Notes under the pieces: model-generated
Database searches by the model: none
The model's input: only the letters and a program-made list of their open reading frames with translations
What the model was told of the DNA's origin: nothing
Translations under genes and position numbers: made by a program
DNA from: Salibaculum sp031581025
Lineage (GTDB): Bacteria; Pseudomonadota; Alphaproteobacteria; Rhodobacterales; Rhodobacteraceae
Assembly (NCBI RefSeq): GCF_031581025.1
Contig: NZ_JAVLCA010000013.1
Length of the DNA stretch: 59,581 nt
Reading direction: 5' to 3' (one strand)
Shown here: positions 49,178 to 58,022 of the stretch, piece after piece
Position numbering within the stretch: the first letter of the stretch is position 1
Layout of the letters: each line of letters starts with the position of its first letter

Positions 49178-51529
49178 ATGCTTTTCGGACTTGATGGCGT
49201 CGAGATCGGCCTGATCATCGTCTTTCTTTGCCTCTTTGCAGGCATTCTTTCCGGGTTCCCGGTGGCTTTCGCGATCGGCGGTTCGGGGGTGGTGTCCTTC
49301 GCGATCATCGCGGCGCTGGATTCGGGCGGCCTGCTGATCCATCAGGCGATCGACACCGGGTCCCAAGCCTACGCGGCCCTGATCTCCGAAGGAGTGCGGC
49401 CCGATTCGATCTCGATCTTCCGATATCCGGACCTGCCGCGGGTTGCCGAAAGCCTGTTTCCAGGCGGCTGGGAACGGGCGCTGGACCGCAACATTTCCTT
49501 TGTGGTCAACCGCATGAACGAGCGGGTTCTGGCGGGACAGTCCATCGAGACGCTGCTGGCGGTCGTGATGTTCGTGATGATGGGGATCACGCTCGAACGG
49601 TCCAAGATCGCCGACGACCTGCTGCGCACCATGAGCCGCGTCTTCGGCCCGCTGCCCGGTGGGCTGGCGGTTTCGGTGGTGGTCGTGGGGGCCTTCCTGG
49701 CCGCCTCCACCGGCATCGTCGGCGCGACGGTCGTCACCATGGGCCTGCTGTCGCTGCCGACGATGCTGCGCGCGGGCTATTCCAAGGAGCTGGCCACGGG
49801 CGTGATCTCGGCCAGCGGGACGCTGGGCCAGATCATCCCGCCCTCGATCGTGATCGTCCTGCTGGGCACGCTGGCCGGCGACCTTTATTCGGCCGCGCAG
49901 GAAGAACGGGCGCAACTGGCCGGCTGCACCGACGCGCTGACCTACCTGGGCGAACCGGCGGTGGTCTCGGTCGGCACGCTGTTCCAGGCGGCGCTGCTGC
50001 CGGGCATCATGCTGGCCTTTCTCTATGCCGCCTATGCCTTTGGCTATGCCCTGCTCAACCCGCGCAACGCGCCGCCCGTCGAACTGGGCCACTCCAGCCA
50101 CGAGATCATCACCCGCAACGAGGGGCTGACCTGGTTCCTGGCGGTGCCCGGCGGGCTGATCGTCGCCTTCGTGTTCCTGATGAACCTCAGTGTCGTGGGC
50201 GGCCAGTCGGTGGTCGTGGACAGTTTCACCGACGCCGGCCAGACTGCGAGCCTGCGTACCAACGTCTCTGAGGAATGCCAGGCCTCGATGATCGAGCTGC
50301 ACGGGCAAGAGGCCTGGGATGCGGCCGTGGCCGAACAGAAGGCCATCGAGGAAAGCGGCGGCGTGGCCGAGGCGCGCGAGCTGAGCGACGCCGAGCGCGC
50401 CGCGCGCGTGGACCAGGCCATCGCCGATGCACCGCCCATCGGCACAGGGATCGCCGTCGGTGCGCTGCTGCTGGCGCTGATACTGACGACGGCACGGGGC
50501 GTTGCCCCGTCGGCCGATGCAAGGCCGCTGATCGCCGGTGGGGCCGGTCTGGGGCTGATGCTGCTGGCCGACATCCTGCTGATCGGGCCGACGACCACGC
50601 CGGGCACCACCACGCTGATCATCGCCTTGCCGCTGCTGCTGGCGGGGTACGGGCTCTGGCATGCCTTCGCCCGGTTGTCGCGCAACGAGCTGCTGCGCGT
50701 GGTCTTTCCGCCGCTGGTGTTGATCATCGCCGTTCTGGGCTCGATCCTGGGCGGCGTCACCAACCCGACCCCCGCCGCTGGGCTGGGCGCGGCCGGGGCG
50801 ATCATGCTGGCCGCCTATCGCAAGCTGCAGGAACAGGAGCGCTCCGGCCGGCTGATCCTGCTGACCACGGGGGCGGTGATTCTGATGCTGCTGGTTGGGG
50901 TCAACTTCGACATGCGCATCGGCCAGGCCGACCTGTCGCTGGAAAACTGGATCGCCTTCTTCGTGGCCATGGCGGCCTTCCTGTTCGCGCTCTTCGGGCT
51001 GCTTTACGCCTGCTGGGTGCTGCTACGGTCCAGGGTGCTCAGCCCCGTGGTGCGCGAGACCGCCAAGGTCACTTCGATGGTCTTCACCATCCTGATCGGG
51101 TCGCAGCTGCTCAACCTGGTGGTCATTTCCTTCGGCGGGGAACACTACATCCAGCAGTTCCTGCGCAGCTTCGACAACCCGGCGACGGCTTTCCTGATCG
51201 TGATGCTGGTGCTCTTCGTGCTGGGCTTCGTGCTGGATTTCCTGGAAATCATCTACATCGTGATCCCCATCGTCGGGCCGGTGATCTACGGCTCGTATTT
51301 CGACCCCAAGTGGGTGACGATCATGATCGCGGTGAACCTGCAGACCTCCTTCCTGACGCCGCCATTCGGCTTTGCGCTGTTCTACCTGCGCGGGGTAGCA
51401 CCAAAGGAGGTGACGACCATGCACATCTACCGCGGCATCATTCCCTTCGTGCTGATCCAGGTGGTCGGGCTGCTGCTGCTGTGGTGGTTCCCGCAGGTGG
51501 TCACCATCGTGCCGAACCTGCTGGGCTAA
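49178..51529 (+). CDS. dctM: TRAP transporter large permease subunit, oversized variant
   Basis: This 783-residue DctM-type permease exceeds the usual ~430 because of inserted segments. The N-terminus ('GVEIGLIIVFLCLFAGILSG', 'FPVAFAIGGSGVVSF') and the family core ('STGIVGATVVTMGLLSLPTM', 'ASGTLGQIIPPSIVIVLLG') are clear. Inserts include residues about 55-115 and an acidic hydrophilic loop near 350-420 ('IEESGGVAEARELSDAERAA') flanked by extra helices. The C-terminus has 'LQTSFLTPPFGFALFYLRGV'. It is the Na+-driven translocation channel of the system. A strong terminator follows at 51550. Confidence 0.9.
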   Translation: MLFGLDGVEIGLIIVFLCLFAGILSGFPVAFAIGGSGVVSFAIIAALDSGGLLIHQAIDTGSQAYAALISEGVRPDSISIFRYPDLPRVAESLFPGGWERALDRNISFVVNRMNERVLAGQSIETLLAVVMFVMMGITLERSKIADDLLRTMSRVFGPLPGGLAVSVVVVGAFLAASTGIVGATVVTMGLLSLPTMLRAGYSKELATGVISASGTLGQIIPPSIVIVLLGTLAGDLYSAAQEERAQLAGCTDALTYLGEPAVVSVGTLFQAALLPGIMLAFLYAAYAFGYALLNPRNAPPVELGHSSHEIITRNEGLTWFLAVPGGLIVAFVFLMNLSVVGGQSVVVDSFTDAGQTASLRTNVSEECQASMIELHGQEAWDAAVAEQKAIEESGGVAEARELSDAERAARVDQAIADAPPIGTGIAVGALLLALILTTARGVAPSADARPLIAGGAGLGLMLLADILLIGPTTTPGTTTLIIALPLLLAGYGLWHAFARLSRNELLRVVFPPLVLIIAVLGSILGGVTNPTPAAGLGAAGAIMLAAYRKLQEQERSGRLILLTTGAVILMLLVGVNFDMRIGQADLSLENWIAFFVAMAAFLFALFGLLYACWVLLRSRVLSPVVRETAKVTSMVFTILIGSQLLNLVVISFGGEHYIQQFLRSFDNPATAFLIVMLVLFVLGFVLDFLEIIYIVIPIVGPVIYGSYFDPKWVTIMIAVNLQTSFLTPPFGFALFYLRGVAPKEVTTMHIYRGIIPFVLIQVVGLLLLWWFPQVVTIVPNLLG

Positions 51530-51549
51530 GGCCCGGGGGGACGACAACG

Positions 51550-51574
51550 AAGGGGCGCCTGCGGGCGCCCCTTT
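51550..51574 (+). terminator. Terminator after dctM
   Basis: Perfect 10-bp arms aaggggcgcc (51550-51559) / ggcgcccctt (51564-51573) with a 4-base loop and a short T-run. It probably also serves the convergent bpt gene. Confidence 0.8.
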
Positions 51575-51620
51575 CGCATCTGGGGCCAGGCAGGCGTGCC
51601 CTGACCGCGATGTCGGGGTT

Positions 51621-52451
51621 TCAGCGTTCGCCGTCCGGCAGGGTGATCCGGGCCACCTGTTCGGCAATGGGGTCGACCTCCAGCGGATGCGTCTCCGAGA
51701 CGTAGTCCTCGGGGTTGCCCAGGTCTTCCCACTGGCCCTGGCGATGGATTTCCACCGCCGAGAAGCGCGCCTTGTAGCCCATCTTGTCGGAGCCGGGCAC
51801 CCAATAGCCAAGGTAGACATAGGGCAGGCCCAGTTCACGGGCGATCTGGACATGGTCAAGGATCAGATGCGTGCCCAACGACTGCCGCGCCAGGGCGGGC
51901 TCGAAAAAGGAATAGACCATGCTCAGCCCGTCATCGAGCATGTCGGTCAGGCTGACCGCGCGCAGACCGCTGTCGTCGGGATCGCGCGCCGCGGTGCGGT
52001 CGGTGTATTCGATCAGCCGGGTGCGGACCGGCGTTTCCTCGATCATGGCCGCGAACTCGAACAGGTCCATGTCCGCCATGCCGCCGTCGGCGTGGCGGCT
52101 GTCGAGGTAGCGGCGGAAGAGCGCGTATTGATCCTCGGTCGCCCAGGGCGAGGAGGCGCGGCGCCGCAGGTGGGTATTGCGGTTCCAGACCCGGCGCTGG
52201 CTGCGCGAGGGGCGGAAGTCGGCCACGCGGATACGCGCCGACATGCAGGCGGTGCATTCCGCGCAGGAAGGGCGATACAGCACGTTCTGCGAGCGGCGAA
52301 AGCCCTGTTTGGACAGCGTGTTGTTCAGCTTTTCCGCGTTCTCGCCCTGCAGCGCCGTGAACAGCTTGCGCTCCATCCGGCCCGGCAGATAGGGGCAGGG
52401 TTGCGGGGCGGTCACGTAGAACTGCGGCGCAATGGGAAGCGAGTGGCGCAT
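51621..52451 (-). CDS. bpt: Leucyl-tRNA--protein transferase acting on Asp/Glu N-termini
   Basis: This 276-residue enzyme begins MRHSLPIAPQFYVTAPQPCP. The ATE N-terminal domain has 'RRSQNVLYRPSCAECTACMS' with Cys pairs. The C-terminal domain has 'YSFFEPALARQSLGTHLILD' and 'GLPYVYLGYWVPGSDKMGYK', the ATE/Bpt signatures. In bacteria it adds leucine to proteins with N-terminal Asp/Glu and marks them for ClpS/ClpAP (N-degron pathway). The ATG at 52451 is chosen over an upstream Met at 52478 because homologues begin near MRHSLP. It is convergent with dctM. Confidence 0.92.
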   Translation of the reverse strand: MRHSLPIAPQFYVTAPQPCPYLPGRMERKLFTALQGENAEKLNNTLSKQGFRRSQNVLYRPSCAECTACMSARIRVADFRPSRSQRRVWNRNTHLRRRASSPWATEDQYALFRRYLDSRHADGGMADMDLFEFAAMIEETPVRTRLIEYTDRTAARDPDDSGLRAVSLTDMLDDGLSMVYSFFEPALARQSLGTHLILDHVQIARELGLPYVYLGYWVPGSDKMGYKARFSAVEIHRQGQWEDLGNPEDYVSETHPLEVDPIAEQVARITLPDGER

Positions 52452-52538
52452 CGGGCTTTCTCGTGCAACGGTGGGCAAGATCCTTGGCAGAGCCTAGCAA
52501 CGCCGGGCCGGGACGCCAAGCCCGTGTTGCAGCCTTTG

Positions 52539-52991
52539 TCACAGCGTGCGGTTGAGCGCCACTGTGCCCAGCACGAGGTCGTGCAGCCCCTGGCGCTTGG
52601 GCGTCATCAGCGTGACGACGCCCGAGCCCAGAAGCCCCGGCCAGACGATCAGCAGCCCGTAGTGCAAGGCGACATGCAAGAAGGCGGTGCGCCCGTCCAG
52701 GCGCAGGCCCTCGGTGTCGCGCAGCTCGGCCGCCATGAGGCGCATCCCCCAGGTGGCCGATCCGCCCGCCAGCGTGGACCAGCGGTAGAAGAAACCGACC
52801 ACCGCGACCATGACGGGAAAGACGAAGAGCCCCAGAAAGAAGGTCAGCGGCAGCAGCAGCGCCGAGATCACGCTGGCGACGACCCAGTCGAGCAGCCAGG
52901 CGATCACGCGCTTGCCGGGCACGCCGCGATAGAATTCGGGCAGGCGGTCCGGGTCGGGATGGCCGGGGCTATGGGCAAGGGTCCGTGTCAT
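52539..52991 (-). CDS. RDD family membrane protein
   Basis: This 150-residue protein begins MTRTLAHSPGHPDPDRLPEF. 'GKRVIAWLLDWVVASVISAL' starts the RDD domain, in which the signature R-x-x-A-x-x-x-D residues line up, and 'GGSATWGMRLMAAELRDTEG' and 'TPKRQGLHDLVLGTVAL' complete it. There are three to four transmembrane helices. The family's roles are varied (small-molecule transport, membrane stress). It is 64 bases downstream of the DUF2852 gene and 87 bases upstream of bpt on the same strand. Confidence 0.85.
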   Translation of the reverse strand: MTRTLAHSPGHPDPDRLPEFYRGVPGKRVIAWLLDWVVASVISALLLPLTFFLGLFVFPVMVAVVGFFYRWSTLAGGSATWGMRLMAAELRDTEGLRLDGRTAFLHVALHYGLLIVWPGLLGSGVVTLMTPKRQGLHDLVLGTVALNRTL

Positions 52992-53055
52992 GGGGTCTCC
53001 GTGCGGGGTGGGGCGGCCGCCCGAGGGGATTTCCGGGCGGCCGGGGCGCGGGCGA

Positions 53056-53505
53056 TCAGATCGCGGCGGCGTCTTCGCCGGGTGTGTCGTCGCGGCGCTT
53101 GCTGCGGTCTTGCATGAACTGGTCGAACTCGGCCTTGTCCTTGGCCTCGCGCAGGCGCTGGAGGAAGTGCTCGAACTGTTGCTGTTCCTCTTCCAGGCGG
53201 CGCAGCGTGTCCTGCTTGTAGGCGTCGAAGGCCGCGTTGCCGCTGGACGTGGTGGCGGCGCGATAGCTTTGGCGGGTGCGCCGGGTGGCGCAGTTTCCGG
53301 AAAACATGCGTTTGCTCCATATCATGTAGGCAAGAAGGGCGAGGCCGAGGGGCCAGGCAAAGATGAAGCCCAGCACCATGGCGGCGATCCAGGCGCCCTT
53401 GCCCCGGTTATCGAGCCAGGCCTCGGCCCGGGTGAACCAGTTGCCTGCCCGTATTGCATGTGGCTGGGGCGCGGCGTCGTCAAGATTGGTGGTCGAGGTG
53501 GACAT
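53056..53505 (-). CDS. DUF2852 family membrane protein
   Basis: This 149-residue protein begins MSTSTTNLDDAAPQPHAIRA. A hydrophobic segment at about residues 38-62 ('WIAAMVLGFIFAWPLGLALL') fits DUF2852, and the coiled-coil tail 'TLRRLEEEQQQFEHFLQRLR' with 'KAEFDQFMQDRSKRR' is typical of it. Function unknown. The upstream gap 53506-53628 is unusually AT-rich and has a 17-bp direct repeat, a plausible regulatory zone for this gene. Confidence 0.8.
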   Translation of the reverse strand: MSTSTTNLDDAAPQPHAIRAGNWFTRAEAWLDNRGKGAWIAAMVLGFIFAWPLGLALLAYMIWSKRMFSGNCATRRTRQSYRAATTSSGNAAFDAYKQDTLRRLEEEQQQFEHFLQRLREAKDKAEFDQFMQDRSKRRDDTPGEDAAAI

Positions 53506-53534
53506 ATCTGCTCCAAGGGTTGGTCTATGGCATA

Positions 53535-53610
53535 TGAAGGATTTTCACATTACAACAGATGGGCAGGGCACCACCCCGCTGCAAGAGGGAATGTGAAGGT
53601 TTTTTACATT
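53535..53610. promoter_or_regulatory. AT-rich direct repeat upstream of the DUF2852 gene
   Basis: tgaaggattttcacatt (53535-53551) and tgaaggttttttacatt (53594-53610) match at 15 of 17 positions, 59 bases apart, in an AT-rich island between the convergent DUF2852 5' end and the YbaK-like 3' end. They look like two binding sites of one regulator. Confidence 0.4.
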
Positions 53611-53628
53611 TTTCCTGCCGAGCGCGTT

Positions 53629-54099
53629 TCAGGCCGTGAAATCAGCGACTTGCGCCTGTGCCAGGGGGCGCAGCCGGTCGGGTGCGATCGCAAAGACATG
53701 CCGCGGCGTGCCCGCGGCGGCCCAGATTTCTGCAAAATCCGACAGGCGAGGGTCCCAGAAGGCGCGGATCGGGTGCAGGTGCCCGATGGGGGCCACGCCG
53801 CCGATGGCAAAGCCCGTCTGGGCGCGCACCGCCGCGGCGTCGGCGCGGTCCAGCGCCTCGCCCGCCACCCGGGCGGCCTTGCCCGCCGCCACCCGGTTGC
53901 CGCCGCCGGTCAGGAACAGGATGCAATCGCCGCTCTCGTGGCCCTGAAAGATGATCGACTTGCAGATCTGATCGAGCGCGCAGCCCGCCGCCGCGGCGGC
54001 CTGTTCCGCGGTGCGGGTGCCTTCGGCCATCTCCAGCGGGTCGGCGTCCAGTCCCGCCGCCTGCAGGGCGGCTTTCACGCGGTTCAGGCTCTTGCTCAT
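53629..54099 (-). CDS. YbaK/EbsC-family aminoacyl-tRNA deacylase-like protein
   Basis: This 156-residue protein begins MSKSLNRVKAALQAAGLDAD. The YbaK fold shows 'ALDQICKSIIFQGHESGDCI' with the conserved Lys, 'GGGNRVAAGKAARVAGE' and 'TGFAIGGVAPIGHLHPIRAF', the G-G-V-x-P-x-G signature. Members remove mis-attached amino acids from tRNA (Cys-tRNAPro, Ala-tRNAPro); this short form is more like the stand-alone ProX/EbsC group than E. coli YbaK. ATG 54099 is chosen; a longer frame upstream only mirrors the opposite strand. It is divergent from the SnoaL-like gene (60-base gap). Confidence 0.85.
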   Translation of the reverse strand: MSKSLNRVKAALQAAGLDADPLEMAEGTRTAEQAAAAAGCALDQICKSIIFQGHESGDCILFLTGGGNRVAAGKAARVAGEALDRADAAAVRAQTGFAIGGVAPIGHLHPIRAFWDPRLSDFAEIWAAAGTPRHVFAIAPDRLRPLAQAQVADFTA

Positions 54100-54159
54100 G
54101 TCGTGCACCCTCTCTAGCGTCGCAGCGAGGCTAGCAATCCGGAGGCGGAGCGCAAGGGC

Positions 54160-54534
54160 ATGTCTGATCTGTTCGACGAGGTGATGGCCATGGAGCGCGG
54201 CGTCTGGGCGGCGCTGGCGGCGGGCGATGCGCGGACCCTGCGCGCCGCCCTGGCCGAGGATTTCGAGGGCCTCTACCCCGACGGTGGCGCCGGGCGCGAG
54301 GATCTGATCGCCGGGCTGGCCACCGGCCCGACCGTCGCCGCCTATGAACTGTCGCAAGAGCGGGCGCGGCCCATGGGCGACGACCACGCGCTGCTGACCT
54401 ATCATGCCCGGTTCCGACGGGCCGGGCAGACCGGTTGGGAGGCGATGCGCGTCTCCTCGATCTGGCGGCGCGCGGGGACGGGCTGGGAAAACACCTTCAG
54501 CCAGGACACGCCCGAGGGGCCGCCGGTGCCATGA
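54160..54534 (+). CDS. SnoaL/DUF4440-like (NTF2-fold) protein
   Basis: This 124-residue protein begins MSDLFDEVMAMERGVWAALA. 'AGDARTLRAALAEDFEGLYP' and 'SQERARPMGDDHALLTYHAR', then 'EAMRVSSIWRRAGTGWENTF', follow the NTF2-like/DUF4440 pattern of strands and helix. Such small proteins bind ligands or act as steroid-isomerase-like enzymes; none is assignable. The stop overlaps the glnE start (ATGA), so it is translated with glnE, a coupling worth noting. Confidence 0.8.
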   Translation: MSDLFDEVMAMERGVWAALAAGDARTLRAALAEDFEGLYPDGGAGREDLIAGLATGPTVAAYELSQERARPMGDDHALLTYHARFRRAGQTGWEAMRVSSIWRRAGTGWENTFSQDTPEGPPVP

Positions 54535-57308
54535 GCTTTGCCGCGCGCATCACCCGGGCCCCGCGCCCCTTCGAGGCCGACCACGGCGCCGACGGCCGTG
54601 CCCTGTTCCCCGATCAGCCGCCCGAGGTGGCCGAGGTGATCGACGGGGCGGCCGGGTGCAGCCCCTACCTGCTGGACCTCATGCGCAAGGAGGCCGACTG
54701 GCTGGCGCCCGCGCTGGCCGACCCCGAGGCGGCGCTGGAGGCCGAACTCGCCGAAAAAGCTGCGCTGGACTTGCCGAAACTGGGCAGTGGACTGCGCCAG
54801 GCCAAGCGGCGCGTCGCCCTGCTGGCGGGGCTGGCCGACCTTGCCGGGGTCTGGGCGCTGGAGGATGTGACCGGCGCGCTGACGCGGCTGGCCGACATGG
54901 CGGTGGACACCGCGCTCAAGCGGCTGGTCGCCGCCGAGATCGCGCGCGGCAAGCTGCCGGGGCTTGGGCCCGAGGATGCCGGGACGGCCGGCGGCATGGT
55001 TGCCCTGGCCATGGGCAAGGGCGGCGCCCATGAGCTGAACTATTCCAGCGACATCGACCTGATCTGCCTGTTCGACGAGACCCGCTTCGACCCGGATGCC
55101 TACCACGAGGCGCGCGCGGGCTTCATCAAGGTGACGCGCCGCATGTGCGCGCTCATCGGCGAGACCACCGCCGAGGGCTATGTCTTTCGCACCGACCTGC
55201 GCCTGCGGCCCGATGCCAGCGTCACGCCGGTCTGCCTGTCCATGGAAGCCGCCGAACGCTATTACGAAAGCGTCGGGCGCACCTGGGAACGCGCCGCCTA
55301 TATCAAGGCGCGCGCGGCGGCGGGCGACATCGCGGCGGGCGCGCGGTTCCTCGACACGCTGCGCCCCTTCGTATGGCGCAAGCACCTGGATTTCGCCGCC
55401 ATCCAGGATGCCCACGACATGCGTCTGCGCATCCGCGCCCACAAGGGGCTGGGCGGGCCGATCACCCTGCCGGGGCACAACATGAAGCTGGGCCGGGGCG
55501 GTATCCGCGAGATCGAGTTCTTCACCCAGACCCGCCAGCTGATCGCCGGGGGCCGCGACGAGAGCCTGCGGCTGCGCGGCACGGGCGAGGGGCTGGCGGC
55601 GCTGGCGCGTGCGGGCTGGGTGCCCGAGGCCGATGCACAGACGCTGACCGCCCATTATCGCGCCCATCGCGAGATCGAGCATCGCGTGCAGATGCTGCGC
55701 GACGCCCAGACCCATGACCTGCCGCAGACGGACGACGAGTTCGACCGCCTCGCCGCTTTCTGCGGCACCGATAGCGACAGCCTGAGAGCGACGCTCACCG
55801 ACCGGCTGGAAGAGGTCCACGAGATGACCGAGGGCTTTTTCGCGCCCACGGAACCCACCGCCGCCGCGCCCGAGTTCGGCGAAGAGATCACCGAACGCTG
55901 GCTGACCTATCCCGCGCTGCGTTCGGACCGGGCGGTGGAGATCTTCAACCGGTTGAAACCGATGCTGCTGGCCCGCCTGCAAGAGGCCGCCAAACCCGAG
56001 GAGGCGCTGCTGGCCTTCGATGGCTTCCTGCGGGGGCTGCCGGCGGGTGTGCAGCTGTTTTCGCTCTTCGAGGCCAATCCCCAGCTGACCCGGCTGATCG
56101 TGGACATCGCCGCGACCGCCCCGGCGCTGGCGCAGTACCTGGGTCGCAATTCAAGCGTGCTGGACGCGGTGATCGGCGGCACCTTCTTCGAGGCCTGGCC
56201 GGGCTGCGCGGCGCTGACCGAGGGGCTGGAAAAGACCCTCGACCGGGCCGACGACTACGAGGCGCAGCTGGACGCGACCCGCCGCTGGGCCAAGGAATGG
56301 CATTTCCGCATCGGCGTGCATCATCTGCGCGGGCTGATCGACGCGGGCGAGGCCGGGCGGCAATACGCCGATCTTGCCGAGGCGGTGATCGCCGGGCTTT
56401 ACCCGCGCGTGGCGGCGCAGTTCGCCGAGAAACACGGGCCCCCGCCGGGGCGTGGGGCGGTGGTGCTGGGCATGGGCTCGCTGGGGGCCGGGCGCATTCA
56501 TGCGCAATCGGACCTGGACCTGATCGTGATCTACGACGGCGCGGGGCAGGAGGCTTCGGAGGGGTGCAAGCCGCTCTCGGTGCGGGCTTATTACGCGCGG
56601 CTGACCCAGGCGCTGGTGACGGCCCTGTCGGCGCCGATGGCCGAGGGCAAGCTCTACGAGGTGGACATGCGCCTGCGCCCTTCGGGCCGGCAGGGGCCGG
56701 TGGCCACGGCCTTTGCCGCCTTCGAGCGCTACCAGATGGACGAGGCTTGGACCTGGGAGCACCTGGCGCTGACCCGCGCGCGGGTGGTGGCGGGGCCGCC
56801 CGACCTTGGCGCCGATGTCGAGGCCAGCCGGGCCCGGGTGCTGGCGGCCAAGGCCGGCGGCGACGCGGTGCGCGGCGAGGTGGCCCACATGCGTGACAGG
56901 ATCGCCGCGGCCAAGCCGCCCGAGGGGCCCTGGGACGCCAAGATCGGCCCGGGCCGCTTGCAGGACGTGGAACTGGCCGGCCAGGCACTGGCGTTACTGG
57001 CGGGCAGCACCGCCCATGCCACGACCGAGCAGTTGGACGAGGCCGTCTCGGCGGGGGTGATCGGGGCTGATCCCGCCGCCTGTCTGGCCAGGGCCGCCGA
57101 TCTGTTCTGGGCCTTGCAGGCCAGCGGCAAACTGCTGGGCGGGGGCGCGACCGACCCCGATGCCCTGGGCGCAGGTGGCCGCGCCATGATCCTGCGCGAA
57201 ACCGGGGCGGAGAGCGTGGCGGCGCTGGCCAGGCAGATCCGCGCGGCGGCAGAGGCCGCTGCCAAGACCATCACCGAGACACTGGGAGAGGGCCATGAGA
57301 CCCGTTGA
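54531..57308 (+). CDS. glnE: Bifunctional glutamine synthetase adenylyltransferase/adenylyl-removing enzyme
   Basis: This 925-residue protein begins MSFAARITRAPRPFEADHGA. Two nucleotidyltransferase domains are visible: the first near residue 175 ('LAMGKGGAHELNYSSDIDL', with S-D-x-D), the second near residue 645 ('LGMGSLGAGRIHAQSDLDL'). The C-terminal parts carry 'LRPSGRQGPVATAFAAFERY' and 'WTWEHLALTRARVVAG'. It adds or removes AMP on GlnA in response to PII (GlnB). The length is normal. It overlaps the SnoaL-like gene upstream by ATGA and the small gene downstream by 14 bases. Confidence 0.95.
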   Translation: MSFAARITRAPRPFEADHGADGRALFPDQPPEVAEVIDGAAGCSPYLLDLMRKEADWLAPALADPEAALEAELAEKAALDLPKLGSGLRQAKRRVALLAGLADLAGVWALEDVTGALTRLADMAVDTALKRLVAAEIARGKLPGLGPEDAGTAGGMVALAMGKGGAHELNYSSDIDLICLFDETRFDPDAYHEARAGFIKVTRRMCALIGETTAEGYVFRTDLRLRPDASVTPVCLSMEAAERYYESVGRTWERAAYIKARAAAGDIAAGARFLDTLRPFVWRKHLDFAAIQDAHDMRLRIRAHKGLGGPITLPGHNMKLGRGGIREIEFFTQTRQLIAGGRDESLRLRGTGEGLAALARAGWVPEADAQTLTAHYRAHREIEHRVQMLRDAQTHDLPQTDDEFDRLAAFCGTDSDSLRATLTDRLEEVHEMTEGFFAPTEPTAAAPEFGEEITERWLTYPALRSDRAVEIFNRLKPMLLARLQEAAKPEEALLAFDGFLRGLPAGVQLFSLFEANPQLTRLIVDIAATAPALAQYLGRNSSVLDAVIGGTFFEAWPGCAALTEGLEKTLDRADDYEAQLDATRRWAKEWHFRIGVHHLRGLIDAGEAGRQYADLAEAVIAGLYPRVAAQFAEKHGPPPGRGAVVLGMGSLGAGRIHAQSDLDLIVIYDGAGQEASEGCKPLSVRAYYARLTQALVTALSAPMAEGKLYEVDMRLRPSGRQGPVATAFAAFERYQMDEAWTWEHLALTRARVVAGPPDLGADVEASRARVLAAKAGGDAVRGEVAHMRDRIAAAKPPEGPWDAKIGPGRLQDVELAGQALALLAGSTAHATTEQLDEAVSAGVIGADPAACLARAADLFWALQASGKLLGGGATDPDALGAGGRAMILRETGAESVAALARQIRAAAEAAAKTITETLGEGHETR

Positions 57309-57555
57309 CGAAAATGACCCCAAGGGGCTGATCTACGAGGCCTACCGGATCAAGGGGATCAGCGCCGAGGAATGCCGGACGATCTTTCTCGACTGGGCGC
57401 TGAGCCTTGGCGAGGTGGCGCCGGGCACGGCGATCCCCGTGCTGCTGTCGCGCCACGGGCAAGAGGGCCACCCAATGACGGACGTCCTGCGCGAGGGGCT
57501 GAGCAGTGCCGAGGGGGTCAGGCGCCGCGGCGGCCGCAAGGCGCGGTTGAGCTGA
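57295..57555 (+). CDS. Small conserved hypothetical protein after glnE
   Basis: This 86-residue protein begins MRPVDENDPKGLIYEAYRIK. The segment 'GISAEECRTIFLDWALSLGE' and 'PVLLSRHGQEGHPMTDVLRE' looks conserved and helical; the last 15 residues are Arg/Gly-rich. Small proteins of this kind follow glnE in several Rhodobacteraceae genomes as far as I recall. It overlaps glnE by 14 bases, so translation is coupled. Function unknown. Confidence 0.75.
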   Translation: MRPVDENDPKGLIYEAYRIKGISAEECRTIFLDWALSLGEVAPGTAIPVLLSRHGQEGHPMTDVLREGLSSAEGVRRRGGRKARLS

Positions 57556-57674
57556 GTCGTTGCACGGGCGACAGGGCGTCTGTCTGTCTGAGGCCTTGAA
57601 TCGGCGTCCGCGACTGATCACATTGTTGATGGGAAGGGCACAACCAATCGCTTGCAGAAAAGGTGCATAGGCAG

Positions 57675-57959
57675 ATGAACCGTGACGATTACGTGGAAAA
57701 GATGAAGGCAAAGCTCGACGAGTGGAACGCCGAAATCGACAAACTTCAGGCCCAAGCCAAGGACGCCGAGGAGGAGACCAAGGCGAAATACGAGGCGCAG
57801 CTGGCCGAAATGCGCAAGCAGCGCGACGAGGCCCATGCCAAGATGAAGGAAGCTCAGTCCGCGACAGACGCGGCATGGGATGACATGCAAAAGGGCATTC
57901 AGGACGCTTGGGAAAATATCTCGGACTCGTTTCAGAAGGCCTGGAAGCGCTTTCAATAA
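57675..57959 (+). CDS. Short coiled-coil protein
   Basis: This 94-residue protein begins MNRDDYVEKMKAKLDEWNAE. Residues 5-65 form a long heptad-type coiled coil ('AEIDKLQAQAKDAEEETKAK', 'QLAEMRKQRDEAHAKMKEAQ'). The last 25 ('WDDMQKGIQDAWENISDSFQ', 'KAWKRFQ') have a Trp pattern. Codon use is less GC-rich than the genome average. It resembles the small sll1863-type coiled-coil proteins that are often stress-induced. The upstream gap 57556-57674 has no other gene. The ATG at 57675 is preferred over the GTG at 57663. Confidence 0.75.
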   Translation: MNRDDYVEKMKAKLDEWNAEIDKLQAQAKDAEEETKAKYEAQLAEMRKQRDEAHAKMKEAQSATDAAWDDMQKGIQDAWENISDSFQKAWKRFQ

Positions 57960-58022
57960 CCAGGGCCTGCGCGCCGACGAAGATGTAGCGTGAGACGGCG
58001 CTGCGGGCGACTTAGGTGGAAA

